Assembly: GCA_002431355.1 (NCBI GenBank)
Contig: DJEQ01000009.1
Span: forward strand, 5,488-11,069
Direction: 5' to 3'
DNA length: 5,582 nt
Source of the DNA: Oribacterium sp. UBA5894
Lineage (GTDB): Bacteria; Bacillota; Clostridia; Lachnospirales; Lachnospiraceae
The notes beneath the pieces are model-generated. The model made no database searches, was not told where the DNA came from, and saw only the letters and a list, made by a program, of their open reading frames with translations. Positions 1 through 5,400 of this stretch are shown here, one piece after another. The position numbers and the translations under genes were made by a program. The first letter of the stretch is position 1. Each line of letters opens with the position of its first letter.

Positions 1-97
1 CATGGGCGGTGGCCCAGGTGGTGACATGGGCGGCGGTGGACGTTCCGGTGGCAGTGGCGGCCCAGGCGGTGGCATGGGCGGCGGCCCGATGGGCTAA
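1..97 (+). CDS. C-terminal end of probable HlyD/MacA-type efflux adaptor (5' partial)
   Basis: Only the last 31 codons and the TAA at 95-97 are in the window; reading frame begins at base 2. The visible tail is extremely Gly-rich (20 of 31 residues are Gly, with Met, Pro and Ser), built from GGGP, GGDM and GGGM blocks, and is probably disordered. No adaptor domain (lipoyl or beta-barrel) is visible here, so the identity is inferred. It comes from position, 13 bases ahead of a MacB-type ABC ATPase and permease, and from the knowledge that adaptor proteins of Gram-positive MacA/YknX-type operons often end in Gly-rich tails. Such an adaptor is membrane-anchored and sits on the outer face, contacting the permease. 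Codon choice is dominated by GGC/GGT. Another Gly-rich-tailed secreted or membrane protein cannot be ruled out. Confidence 0.6.
   Translation, partial: MGGGPGGDMGGGGRSGGSGGPGGGMGGGPMG
11..84 (+). repeat. Imperfect 26-base direct repeat in the Gly-rich tail
   Basis: Bases 11-36 and 59-84 are copies of one 26-base unit starting GGCCCAGG and ending GGGCGGCGG, differing at two positions (T/C at 19 versus 67, A/G at 24 versus 72). The 48-base offset is a multiple of three, so the repeat keeps the reading frame and encodes nearly the same GPGG(D/G)MGGG block twice. This suggests the tail grows and shrinks by slippage or unequal recombination. Confidence 0.7.
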
Positions 98-110
98 GTG
101 AGGAGTACAG

Positions 111-944
111 ATGACAGATCAGGAAACGTTTGATGAATATGCCGAGAACCATGCAGAAATTGCGAAGCTTCGGGCCGCGCAGGCGGCCCAGGCAGGCAAC
201 GGATCTCAAGGCCCCTTCATTCCGGAGGAGCATCAAGGCGAAGTGCCCTTTCTGCAGCTGGAGGACATTTATAAAATCTACCAGATGGGCTCCGAAGAGG
301 TCCATGCGAACGATGGCATCAGCGTCAATATCTATCATGGCGAGTTCGTGGCCATCGTCGGAAAATCCGGCTCCGGAAAATCCACGCTCATGAACATCAT
401 CGGCGCACTGGATGTTCCGACCCGGGGAAGCTACCTCATTCAGGGCGTGGACACCTCCCATATGAGTGAGGATGAACTGGCGTCCATTCGGAATCATAAA
501 ATCGGCTTTATCTTCCAGCAGTACAATCTGCTCCCGAAGGATAACCTGGTGGACAATGTCTGCCTGCCGCTTCTCTATGCGGGCCTTCCGAAGCAGGAGC
601 AGCGGAAGAGAGCCATGAAGCAGCTCGAGCGTGTCGGACTTGCCGATAAGTGGATGCAGCATCCGGCACAGCTCTCCGGTGGTCAGCAGCAGCGTGTATC
701 CATTGCACGCGCCCTGGCCGGAGACCCGGAGCTGATCCTCGCGGATGAGCCGACGGGCGCTCTCGACAGTAAGACCTCTCGGCAGGTGCTGGGATTTTTG
801 CAGGATATTAATAAGGACGGGACAACTGTCGTCATGATCACACACGATAATGCGCTCGCACTGGAGGCGAAGCGTGTGATCCGGATTTCAGACGGCAAGG
901 TGGTCTTCGATGGAAAGACGGAGGACTATGCTAAATTCATTTAA
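111..944 (+). CDS. ABC transporter ATP-binding protein, MacB/LolD/YknY type
   Basis: This 277-residue protein is the cytoplasmic ATPase that powers the neighbouring permease. All nucleotide-binding motifs are present in order: Walker A GKSGSGKST (84-92), Q-loop FQQ (135-137), signature LSGGQQQR (188-195), Walker B LILADEP (208-214), D-loop ALDS (217-220) and the switch His in ITHD (His245). The pattern IYKIYQMG...VHANDGIS before Walker A is typical of the MacB/LolD/FtsE-like subfamily that exports lipoproteins, peptides or drugs by mechanotransmission. The start at 111 is supported by AGGAG at 101-105, five bases upstream. It gives an N-terminal extension of about 45 polar, Ala/Glu/Gln-rich residues before the ABC domain, which most relatives lack. 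The gene follows the probable adaptor by 13 bases and overlaps the permease start, so the three are probably co-transcribed. The exported substrate cannot be told from sequence. Confidence 0.95.
   Translation: MTDQETFDEYAENHAEIAKLRAAQAAQAGNGSQGPFIPEEHQGEVPFLQLEDIYKIYQMGSEEVHANDGISVNIYHGEFVAIVGKSGSGKSTLMNIIGALDVPTRGSYLIQGVDTSHMSEDELASIRNHKIGFIFQQYNLLPKDNLVDNVCLPLLYAGLPKQEQRKRAMKQLERVGLADKWMQHPAQLSGGQQQRVSIARALAGDPELILADEPTGALDSKTSRQVLGFLQDINKDGTTVVMITHDNALALEAKRVIRISDGKVVFDGKTEDYAKFI
920..924 (+). promoter_or_regulatory. Ribosome binding site inside the ATPase gene that favours permease start at 928
   Basis: GGAGG lies three bases before the ATG at 928, which is a short spacing. An alternative in-frame ATG at 910 is preceded by AAGGTGG (897-903) at a six-base spacing and would add six residues (MERRRT). 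I prefer 928 because relatives typically begin a few residues before the SFKLALKS amphipathic stretch and because MERRRT is read from the Shine-Dalgarno region itself. The choice is not certain. Confidence 0.5.
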
Positions 945-2118
945 GCTTGCACTGAAAAGCATATGGTCAAACCGCATGCGTTCGTTTCTCACCATGCTGG
1001 GCATCATCATTGGCGTTGCCGCAGTCATCATCCTAGTCGGCATTGTCAACGGTGAAATGTCCTATATGACGGACAGCTTCTCCTCCATGGGGACAAACCG
1101 CATTACAGTCAATGTCATCAATCTGAATTCACGTTCTGTGGACGTGGATGAAATGTATTCCTTTCTGGAGGACAACAGTCAGTATTTCTCCTATATGTCG
1201 CCGACAGTGAACGTAGGCGCGACGGTGAAGGTGGGCAATGAGAACTCCACGACGACACAGACGATGGGGGTCTCCGAGGATTACCTCAGCATTCTGGATG
1301 AAAACCTGCTCAGTGGCCGCTTCATTCAGTACGCAGATATCGCAGCGCGGCAGAAGGTGGCCGTCATTGGCTACTACATCGCCACGACGTACTATGGCTC
1401 CGCCGATGCAGCGATCGGGCAGAGCATCAGTGTCAATGGTGAAAAGTACGAAATCGTCGGTGTCATCGAGCGTCAGACATCCGACAGCGAGGAGCTCAGT
1501 GAGGGCGGCTCCGACGACACGCTGTACATTCCCTATACGGCGGCGGTAAAGCTCACGCGAAATGGCTCTGTCAACAGCTATACCTTCTGCGTGCGGGACG
1601 ACTATGTCGAGCAGGCTGCCACCATTAAGACCTACATCGAGGATTATCTCTATACGATCTTTAAGAACGAGGATCTTTATACGGTCACCGCGATGAGCGA
1701 GCTGCTCGATTCCATGAATGAGATGGTTGGCACCATGTCCATGATGCTGGGCGGCATTGCCGGCATTTCACTGCTCGTTGCAGGTGTTGGTGTCATGAAT
1801 ATCATGCTGGTATCCGTAACAGAGCGAACCCGGGAGATCGGTATCCGAAAGGCGCTCGGTGCGAAGCGACGCACGATTCTTTCGCAGTTCGTCATCGAGG
1901 CGGCCGTCACCAGCTCCATGGGCGGCTTCATTGGCATCGCTGTCGGCTTTATCGGAACCGGTGTGGCCAGTAAGATCATGGGCATCAATGCGGCCCCGAC
2001 CTTCATTTCGGTGCTGATTTCCTTCATGGTGTCCGTGATGATCGGTCTCATCTTCGGCTATCTGCCAGCGAGACGTGCAGCAGCCCTGAATCCAATCGAT
2101 GCCCTGCGTTCAGACTGA
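928..2118 (+). CDS. ABC transporter permease, MacB/FtsX fold (YknZ-like)
   Basis: From the ATG at 928 this is a 396-residue permease (402 if the ATG at 910 is used). The architecture is the MacB type. One membrane helix lies near residues 21-41, beginning with the family-typical RSFLTMLGIIIGVAAVI stretch. A long extracytoplasmic MacB_PCD-like domain (about 42-270) follows, then three helices near 273-297, 325-349 and 358-379. The cytoplasmic loop TERTREIGIRKALGAKR (298-314), which couples to the ATPase, and the terminal PARRAAALNPIDALR (380-394) are hallmark FtsX/MacB motifs. The protein is expected to work as a dimer with the ATPase encoded by the overlapping upstream gene (17-base overlap, suggesting translational coupling) and the adaptor. 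Gram-positive members are linked to export of or protection from antimicrobial peptides, but the substrate here is unknown. Length is normal and no defect is seen. Confidence 0.95.
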   Translation: MLNSFKLALKSIWSNRMRSFLTMLGIIIGVAAVIILVGIVNGEMSYMTDSFSSMGTNRITVNVINLNSRSVDVDEMYSFLEDNSQYFSYMSPTVNVGATVKVGNENSTTTQTMGVSEDYLSILDENLLSGRFIQYADIAARQKVAVIGYYIATTYYGSADAAIGQSISVNGEKYEIVGVIERQTSDSEELSEGGSDDTLYIPYTAAVKLTRNGSVNSYTFCVRDDYVEQAATIKTYIEDYLYTIFKNEDLYTVTAMSELLDSMNEMVGTMSMMLGGIAGISLLVAGVGVMNIMLVSVTERTREIGIRKALGAKRRTILSQFVIEAAVTSSMGGFIGIAVGFIGTGVASKIMGINAAPTFISVLISFMVSVMIGLIFGYLPARRAAALNPIDALRSD

Positions 2119-2143
2119 TGGAGCAAAATACGTGGGATGATGA

Positions 2144-2174
2144 AAGAGCGTGCAGCAGCTTACTGCACGCTCTT
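2144..2174 (+). terminator. Hairpin after the export operon, probable terminator
   Basis: A perfect 12-bp stem (AAGAGCGTGCAG at 2144-2155 pairing with CTGCACGCTCTT at 2163-2174) encloses a seven-base loop, starting 25 bases after the permease stop codon. The descending arm ends in CTCTT but is followed by CGCTGC rather than a U-run, so it is a weak or Rho-assisted terminator, or an mRNA 3'-end stabiliser. Its location at the operon end supports a 3'-end role. Confidence 0.55.
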
Positions 2175-2201
2175 CGCTGCAGATAAATCCACCGATTTTT
2201 A

Positions 2202-2231
2202 TTTACAAGGCATGGCTTCCGGTGGTATGAT
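2202..2231 (+). promoter_or_regulatory. Sigma-A-type promoter for pyrG
   Basis: TTTACA (2202-2207, five of six to TTGACA) and TATGAT (2226-2231, five of six to TATAAT) are separated by 18 bases. A TG dinucleotide at 2223-2224 makes it an extended -10. Transcription would start near 2237-2239, ahead of the long hairpin at 2266-2321. A weaker second candidate, TTCACG (2231-2236) with TATTAT (2253-2258), would start at the GGG of 2264-2266. I see no comparable promoter between the hairpin and pyrG: TTGAAA at 2341-2346 has no acceptable -10 partner. Confidence 0.6.
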
Positions 2232-2265
2232 TCACGTGTTTTTAATTTCATTTATTATACGATGG

Positions 2266-2327
2266 GAGGTGGCAAGGACGTCACAGGGACAAGGACAGGT
2301 GTCCCTACGTCTGGTCACCTCTTTTTT
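2266..2327 (+). terminator. Intrinsic-terminator-like hairpin in the pyrG leader, candidate attenuator
   Basis: Three stacked stems form one long interrupted hairpin: GAGGTG (2266-2271) with CACCTC (2316-2321); GACGT (2277-2281) with ACGTC (2307-2311); and AGGGACA (2285-2291) with TGTCCCT (2300-2306), closing an eight-base loop. TTTTTT at 2322-2327 follows directly, as in an intrinsic terminator. It lies downstream of the best promoter and 92 bases before the pyrG start, so pyrG transcripts from that promoter must read through it. In Bacillus subtilis and Lactococcus, pyrG is controlled by a CTP-dependent leader terminator, which makes attenuation plausible here. The remaining leader (2328-2407) shows no gene and no clear second structure. 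Confidence 0.65.
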
Positions 2328-2419
2328 ATTACTTATGCATTTGAAAGCGCATTTACGCAGCACATGCATACAGCGCGAAGCAGTAAGCGTCTTCGCTCAG
2401 GATCACGAAAGGGGAGCAT

Positions 2420-4015
2420 ATGATCAAGTACGTATTTGTCACCGGCGGTGTCGTTTCCGGACTCGGAAAGGGCATTACAGCAGCATCTCTCGGCCGTCTT
2501 TTAAAGGCACGCGGGTATAAGGTTACCATGCAGAAGTTCGACCCGTATATCAACATTGATCCGGGTACCATGAATCCGATTCAGCATGGCGAGGTGTTTG
2601 TCACCGATGATGGTACAGAGACGGATCTCGATCTCGGTCACTATGAGCGCTTCATTGATGAATCACTCGACCATCGCAGCAATGTCACCTCAGGCAAGGT
2701 GTACTGGTCGGTGCTGAACAAGGAACGGCATGGCGAGTACGAGGGCCATACGGTACAGGTCATTCCTCATATTACGAATGAGATCAAGAGCGACTTCTAT
2801 CACTCCGATGACAAGAGCGAGGATCGCATCGCCATTATTGAGGTCGGTGGTACGGTCGGTGACATTGAATCCCAGCCATTCCTCGAGGCCATTCGCCAGT
2901 TCCAGCAGGAGGTCGGTCGTGAGAACGCCATCATGATCCATGTGACCCTGATTCCTTATCTGCATGCTTCGGAAGAGCTGAAGACGAAGCCAACGCAGAT
3001 GAGCGTACGTGAGCTGCAGCGCCTCGGCCTGCAGGCGGATATTCTGGTCTGCCGTACCGAGTACCCGCTCCCACAGGATATCCGCGAGAAGATCGGTCTC
3101 TTCTGCAATGTTCCAACCAGTCACGTTCTTCAGAATACGAACGCCGAATTCATCTATGAGGTTCCGCTGATGATGGAGCATGAGCACCTCGCACAGTCCG
3201 TGCTGGAGTGTCTCCATCTGCCATGCCCGGAGCCGAATCTGACCGACTGGACGCAGATGGTCGAGAACCTGCGTCATCCGATGCAGGAGACCGTCATTGC
3301 CATCGTCGGAAAGTATACACAGCTTCATGATGCGTATCTCAGTGTAGTGGAGGCCCTCAAGCATGGTGGCATTGCAAACCGTGCGAAGGTCAAGATCCGC
3401 TGGGTAGACTCAGAGGAAATCGAAAAGTCGGGCGCAGAAACGCTGCTTGCCGGCGTCAATGGCATCCTCGTTCCGGGCGGCTTCGGCTCCCGTGGCATCG
3501 AGGGCATGATCATGGCCGCACAGTATGCGCGTGAGCATAAGCTGCCATATCTCGGAATCTGCCTCGGCATGCAGATCGCCATCATTGAATTTGCACGAAA
3601 TGTCCTGGGCTGGTCCGATGCGAACTCGACCGAGTTCGATCCGAACACCGAGCATCCGGTCATCGATCTCATGCCGGAGCAGAAGAGCGTGACGGATCTT
3701 GGCGGCACCATGCGTCTTGGCGCGTATCCTTGTGTCCTGAGTGATGGCTCGAAGGCACATGCCCTGTACGGTACCACCGAAATCTCGGAGCGTCATCGTC
3801 ATCGTTATGAGGTCAATAATGACTTCCGTGCAGACCTCGAGGAGGCGGGAATGCAGCTCGTCGGACAGTCTCCGGATGGGCACATCGTGGAGATGATCGA
3901 GCTCAAGGATCATCCATACTTCGTAGCGACGCAGGCACATCCAGAGTTCAAGTCCCGCCCGAACAATGCGCATCCACTGTTCCGTGGCCTGATTGAAGCC
4001 TCCCTTCAGAAATAA
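2420..4015 (+). CDS. pyrG: CTP synthase (glutamine-hydrolysing)
   Basis: This 531-residue cytosolic enzyme makes CTP from UTP, ATP and glutamine, the last step of de novo pyrimidine nucleotide synthesis, with GTP as activator. The N-terminal synthase domain (about 1-266) shows the P-loop-like GGVVSGLGKGIT (9-20), KFDPYIN (39-45), ETDLDLGHYERF (67-78) and EVGGTVGDIES (141-151), plus the KTKPTQ segment (188-193) of the UTP/CTP site. The C-terminal class I glutamine amidotransferase domain (about 290-531) has the oxyanion loop GGFGSRG (353-359), the nucleophile Cys381 in GICLGMQ, GGTMRLG (428-434) and the catalytic His507/Glu509 in HPEF. Length is normal and every expected catalytic residue is present. 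The start at 2420 follows AAAGGGGAG (2408-2416). It appears to be transcribed alone, with a candidate attenuator upstream and a hairpin downstream. Confidence 0.98.
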   Translation: MIKYVFVTGGVVSGLGKGITAASLGRLLKARGYKVTMQKFDPYINIDPGTMNPIQHGEVFVTDDGTETDLDLGHYERFIDESLDHRSNVTSGKVYWSVLNKERHGEYEGHTVQVIPHITNEIKSDFYHSDDKSEDRIAIIEVGGTVGDIESQPFLEAIRQFQQEVGRENAIMIHVTLIPYLHASEELKTKPTQMSVRELQRLGLQADILVCRTEYPLPQDIREKIGLFCNVPTSHVLQNTNAEFIYEVPLMMEHEHLAQSVLECLHLPCPEPNLTDWTQMVENLRHPMQETVIAIVGKYTQLHDAYLSVVEALKHGGIANRAKVKIRWVDSEEIEKSGAETLLAGVNGILVPGGFGSRGIEGMIMAAQYAREHKLPYLGICLGMQIAIIEFARNVLGWSDANSTEFDPNTEHPVIDLMPEQKSVTDLGGTMRLGAYPCVLSDGSKAHALYGTTEISERHRHRYEVNNDFRADLEEAGMQLVGQSPDGHIVEMIELKDHPYFVATQAHPEFKSRPNNAHPLFRGLIEASLQK

Positions 4016-4031
4016 AAAACGAGTGCAGCCG

Positions 4032-4080
4032 GAAAGCAGGATCAGAGCAGAACCAGAGGTTCTGCTCTGATCCTGCTTTC
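4032..4080 (+). terminator. Perfect 23-bp inverted repeat after pyrG, probable 3'-end hairpin
   Basis: Bases 4032-4054 (beginning GAAAGCAGG) are an exact reverse complement of 4058-4080 (ending CCTGCTTTC), with only AGA between them. It begins 17 bases after the pyrG stop. The stem is far longer than a typical intrinsic terminator and is followed by AGCATAAG rather than a U-run, so termination would rest on the TTTC at the arm end or another factor. It could equally be a repeat element or an RNase III-type processing hairpin. Confidence 0.6.
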
Positions 4081-4138
4081 AGCATAAGCCCGACCGGTAC
4101 GTTTCTCCTATACACATCTATGGATGTTCATATGATGA

Positions 4139-4165
4139 TTTACATGTTGACAGCCATGCTATTCT
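4139..4165 (+). promoter_or_regulatory. Possible promoter of the metal exporter gene
   Basis: TATTCT (4160-4165) is preceded by TG at 4157-4158, giving an extended -10. TTTACA (4139-4144) could act as a -35 with a short 15-base spacer. Transcription would start near 4171-4173, about 40 bases before the gene. An exact TTGACA at 4147-4152 lies too close to TATTCT to be its partner. Just upstream are small palindromes (ACATC/GATGT at 4114-4127 and TCATATGA at 4128-4135) that could bind a regulator. Confidence 0.35.
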
Positions 4166-4213
4166 AGAGAGCGGCAATAAATAACATGAATTTTTTAAAG
4201 GAGAGAATCGTAC

Positions 4214-5257
4214 ATGGAAATGATTATAGATGCACTTTCGGATGCAGTGCTCGATACCGTAAAGCTCGTACCCTTCCTGTTTATTACCTATCTCGTGATG
4301 GAATACCTCGAGCATAAGGCAGAAAAGCATACGACCGGCATGCTGGAGAAGGCAGGGCATTTTGGTCCCCTGATCGGCGCGGTGGTGGGTGTACTCCCAC
4401 AGTGTGGCTTTTCAGCAGCGGCATCGAGCCTTTTTGCAGGTGGCGTGATTTCAGTTGGCACACTGATCGCGGTTTTTCTGTCGACCTCCGATGAAATGCT
4501 GCCGATCTTCATTTCTGAGGGAGTAGCACCAGGGACCATGCTGCGGATTCTGGGAACGAAGGCGCTGCTTGGTCTCATCAGCGGCTTTCTGCTGGATTTC
4601 TTCATGCACCACGGACGCCATACGAAGGCGCCGGAAAAGCATATTCATGACCTCTGCGTCCACGAGCACTGTGCATGTGATGAAGAGGATGACGAAGGCG
4701 ACGAGGCCGAGCTGGAGCACCTTCCTGGAGCGCTGTCTCAGCATGACCACACAGAAGAAGCGCAGGCTGCTGCAGACGGGGTGGCTTCGGATGAAAAGGC
4801 TGAAGCCATGCATGCGCATGCACACCATGGGCATCACCATCATTCGAAGCATACGGGTGCACTGAGCATCGCCCTCCCGGCACTGCATCATACGATTCAG
4901 ATCACGGCCTTTATCTTTTTCATTACCCTCGTGATCACGCTGCTTGTGGAAGGCATCGGAGCCGATGCCATCGGACAGTTCCTGTCCGGAAAGCCGGTGG
5001 TGGGTGTGTTCCTGGCAGGGCTTGTCGGACTGATTCCGAACTGCGCGGCCTCTGTGAGCATCACCCAGCTGTACCTGATGGGTATTCTCGGCGCCGGACA
5101 GATGATGGCCGGGCTTCTCGTCGGTGCAGGTGTAGGACTTCTCGTTCTGTTCCGTACGAACGACCATCCGAATGAGAATCTGCGCATTACGATTATTCTA
5201 TATGCACTGGGTGTCTTCTGGGGACTGCTGATCGAATATCTCGGCATTGTGTTCTGA
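4214..5257 (+). CDS. ArsP_2/DUF2899-type membrane metal exporter (putative manganese or arsenic transporter)
   Basis: This is a 347-residue polytopic inner-membrane protein. I see hydrophobic segments near residues 14-31, 51-75, 78-99, 109-130, 217-245, 258-281, 286-314 and 324-345. Two related motifs, GVLPQCGFSA (59-68) and GLIPNCAASV (272-281), sit in the two halves and are the reason I place it in the ArsP_2/DUF2899 family. Family members carry names such as putative manganese transporter or arsenic efflux protein, but the substrate is poorly established. Between the halves lies a soluble loop (about 132-215) with a Cys/His cluster (CVHEHCAC, 148-155), an acidic run (DEEDDEGDEAE, 156-166) and a His-rich end (HAHAHHGHHHHSKH, 200-213). 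In all, 19 His occur in 132-213, pointing to divalent metal binding. AAAGGAG (4197-4203) precedes the ATG by ten bases; the ATG at 4220 is an alternative. Direction and ion remain uncertain. Confidence 0.8.
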   Translation: MEMIIDALSDAVLDTVKLVPFLFITYLVMEYLEHKAEKHTTGMLEKAGHFGPLIGAVVGVLPQCGFSAAASSLFAGGVISVGTLIAVFLSTSDEMLPIFISEGVAPGTMLRILGTKALLGLISGFLLDFFMHHGRHTKAPEKHIHDLCVHEHCACDEEDDEGDEAELEHLPGALSQHDHTEEAQAAADGVASDEKAEAMHAHAHHGHHHHSKHTGALSIALPALHHTIQITAFIFFITLVITLLVEGIGADAIGQFLSGKPVVGVFLAGLVGLIPNCAASVSITQLYLMGILGAGQMMAGLLVGAGVGLLVLFRTNDHPNENLRITIILYALGVFWGLLIEYLGIVF

Positions 5258-5278
5258 ATATCATCGAAATAAAAATGC

Positions 5279-5308
5279 TTGATGCAAAAAGCAGAAAAAG
5301 CGTATAAA
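5279..5308 (+). promoter_or_regulatory. Possible promoter for the sodium symporter gene
   Basis: TTGATG (5279-5284, four of six) and TATAAA (5303-5308, five of six) are 18 bases apart. Transcription would start around 5314-5316, at the first bases of the hairpin described next. The spacer is A-rich, which is common and raises the chance of a fortuitous match. Confidence 0.45.
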
Positions 5309-5313
5309 ATAGT

Positions 5314-5382
5314 AGTTCTGTCTGGTATGGATGGAAGCACCGTGGATTCCGTGCTTCCGTTTCCCTGGACAGAACTTTTTTT
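5314..5382 (+). terminator. Intrinsic-terminator-like hairpin in the symporter leader
   Basis: The outer stem AGTTCTGTC (5314-5322) pairs with GACAGAACT (5368-5376), and the inner stem GGAAGCAC (5333-5340) pairs with GTGCTTCC (5351-5358) around a ten-base loop. GGA (5329-5331) can pair with TCC (5362-5364) between them, making an almost continuous long hairpin. Seven T residues (5376-5382) follow at once. It may end transcription of the metal exporter gene. However, only 18 bases lie between the T-run and the symporter ATG, with no room for a promoter, so it must also be passed by transcripts of the symporter. Confidence 0.75.
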
Positions 5383-5400
5383 AAATTAAGGGAGAAAAAT

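Noticed and set aside
2264..2330. T-box or PyrR-type leader suggested by the GGTGGCA stretch and terminator
   Set aside because: No T-box antiterminator core (the ACCGCG part is missing), no room for stem I after the promoter, and no PyrR-binding loop sequence.
2262..2423. 53-codon frame from ATG at 2262 ending in an ATGA overlap with the pyrG start
   Set aside because: Considered as a coupled leader peptide, but there is no Shine-Dalgarno, it spans the terminator and U-run, and the product is low in hydrophobic or repeated signature residues. Chance is the simpler reading.
2137..2520. 127-codon + strand frame across the pyrG leader
   Set aside because: It runs through two hairpins and into pyrG in the wrong frame, has no ribosome binding site and no protein-like pattern.
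2690..3364. 224-codon open frame on the minus strand inside pyrG
   Set aside because: It is fully antisense to a highly conserved enzyme gene, has no recognisable motif, and its composition follows from pyrG codons read backwards.
4147..4152. Exact TTGACA as a -35 element
   Set aside because: No -10-like hexamer occurs 16-19 bases downstream (that stretch is GAGAGCGGCAA), so it is probably not a promoter by itself.
4016..4213. yybP-ykoY manganese riboswitch upstream of the putative manganese exporter
   Set aside because: The conserved purine-rich loop sequences of that riboswitch are not present; the only structure is the 23-bp palindrome close to pyrG.
4451..5167. 238-codon minus-strand frame opposite the exporter gene
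   Set aside because: Antisense shadow. Its protein shows no membrane or domain pattern, whereas the + strand frame has clear transporter motifs.
5266..5293. Minus-strand terminator (TGCTT/AAGCA stem followed by T-run)
   Set aside because: The stem is only 5 bp and AT-rich, and there is no minus-strand gene for it to end.
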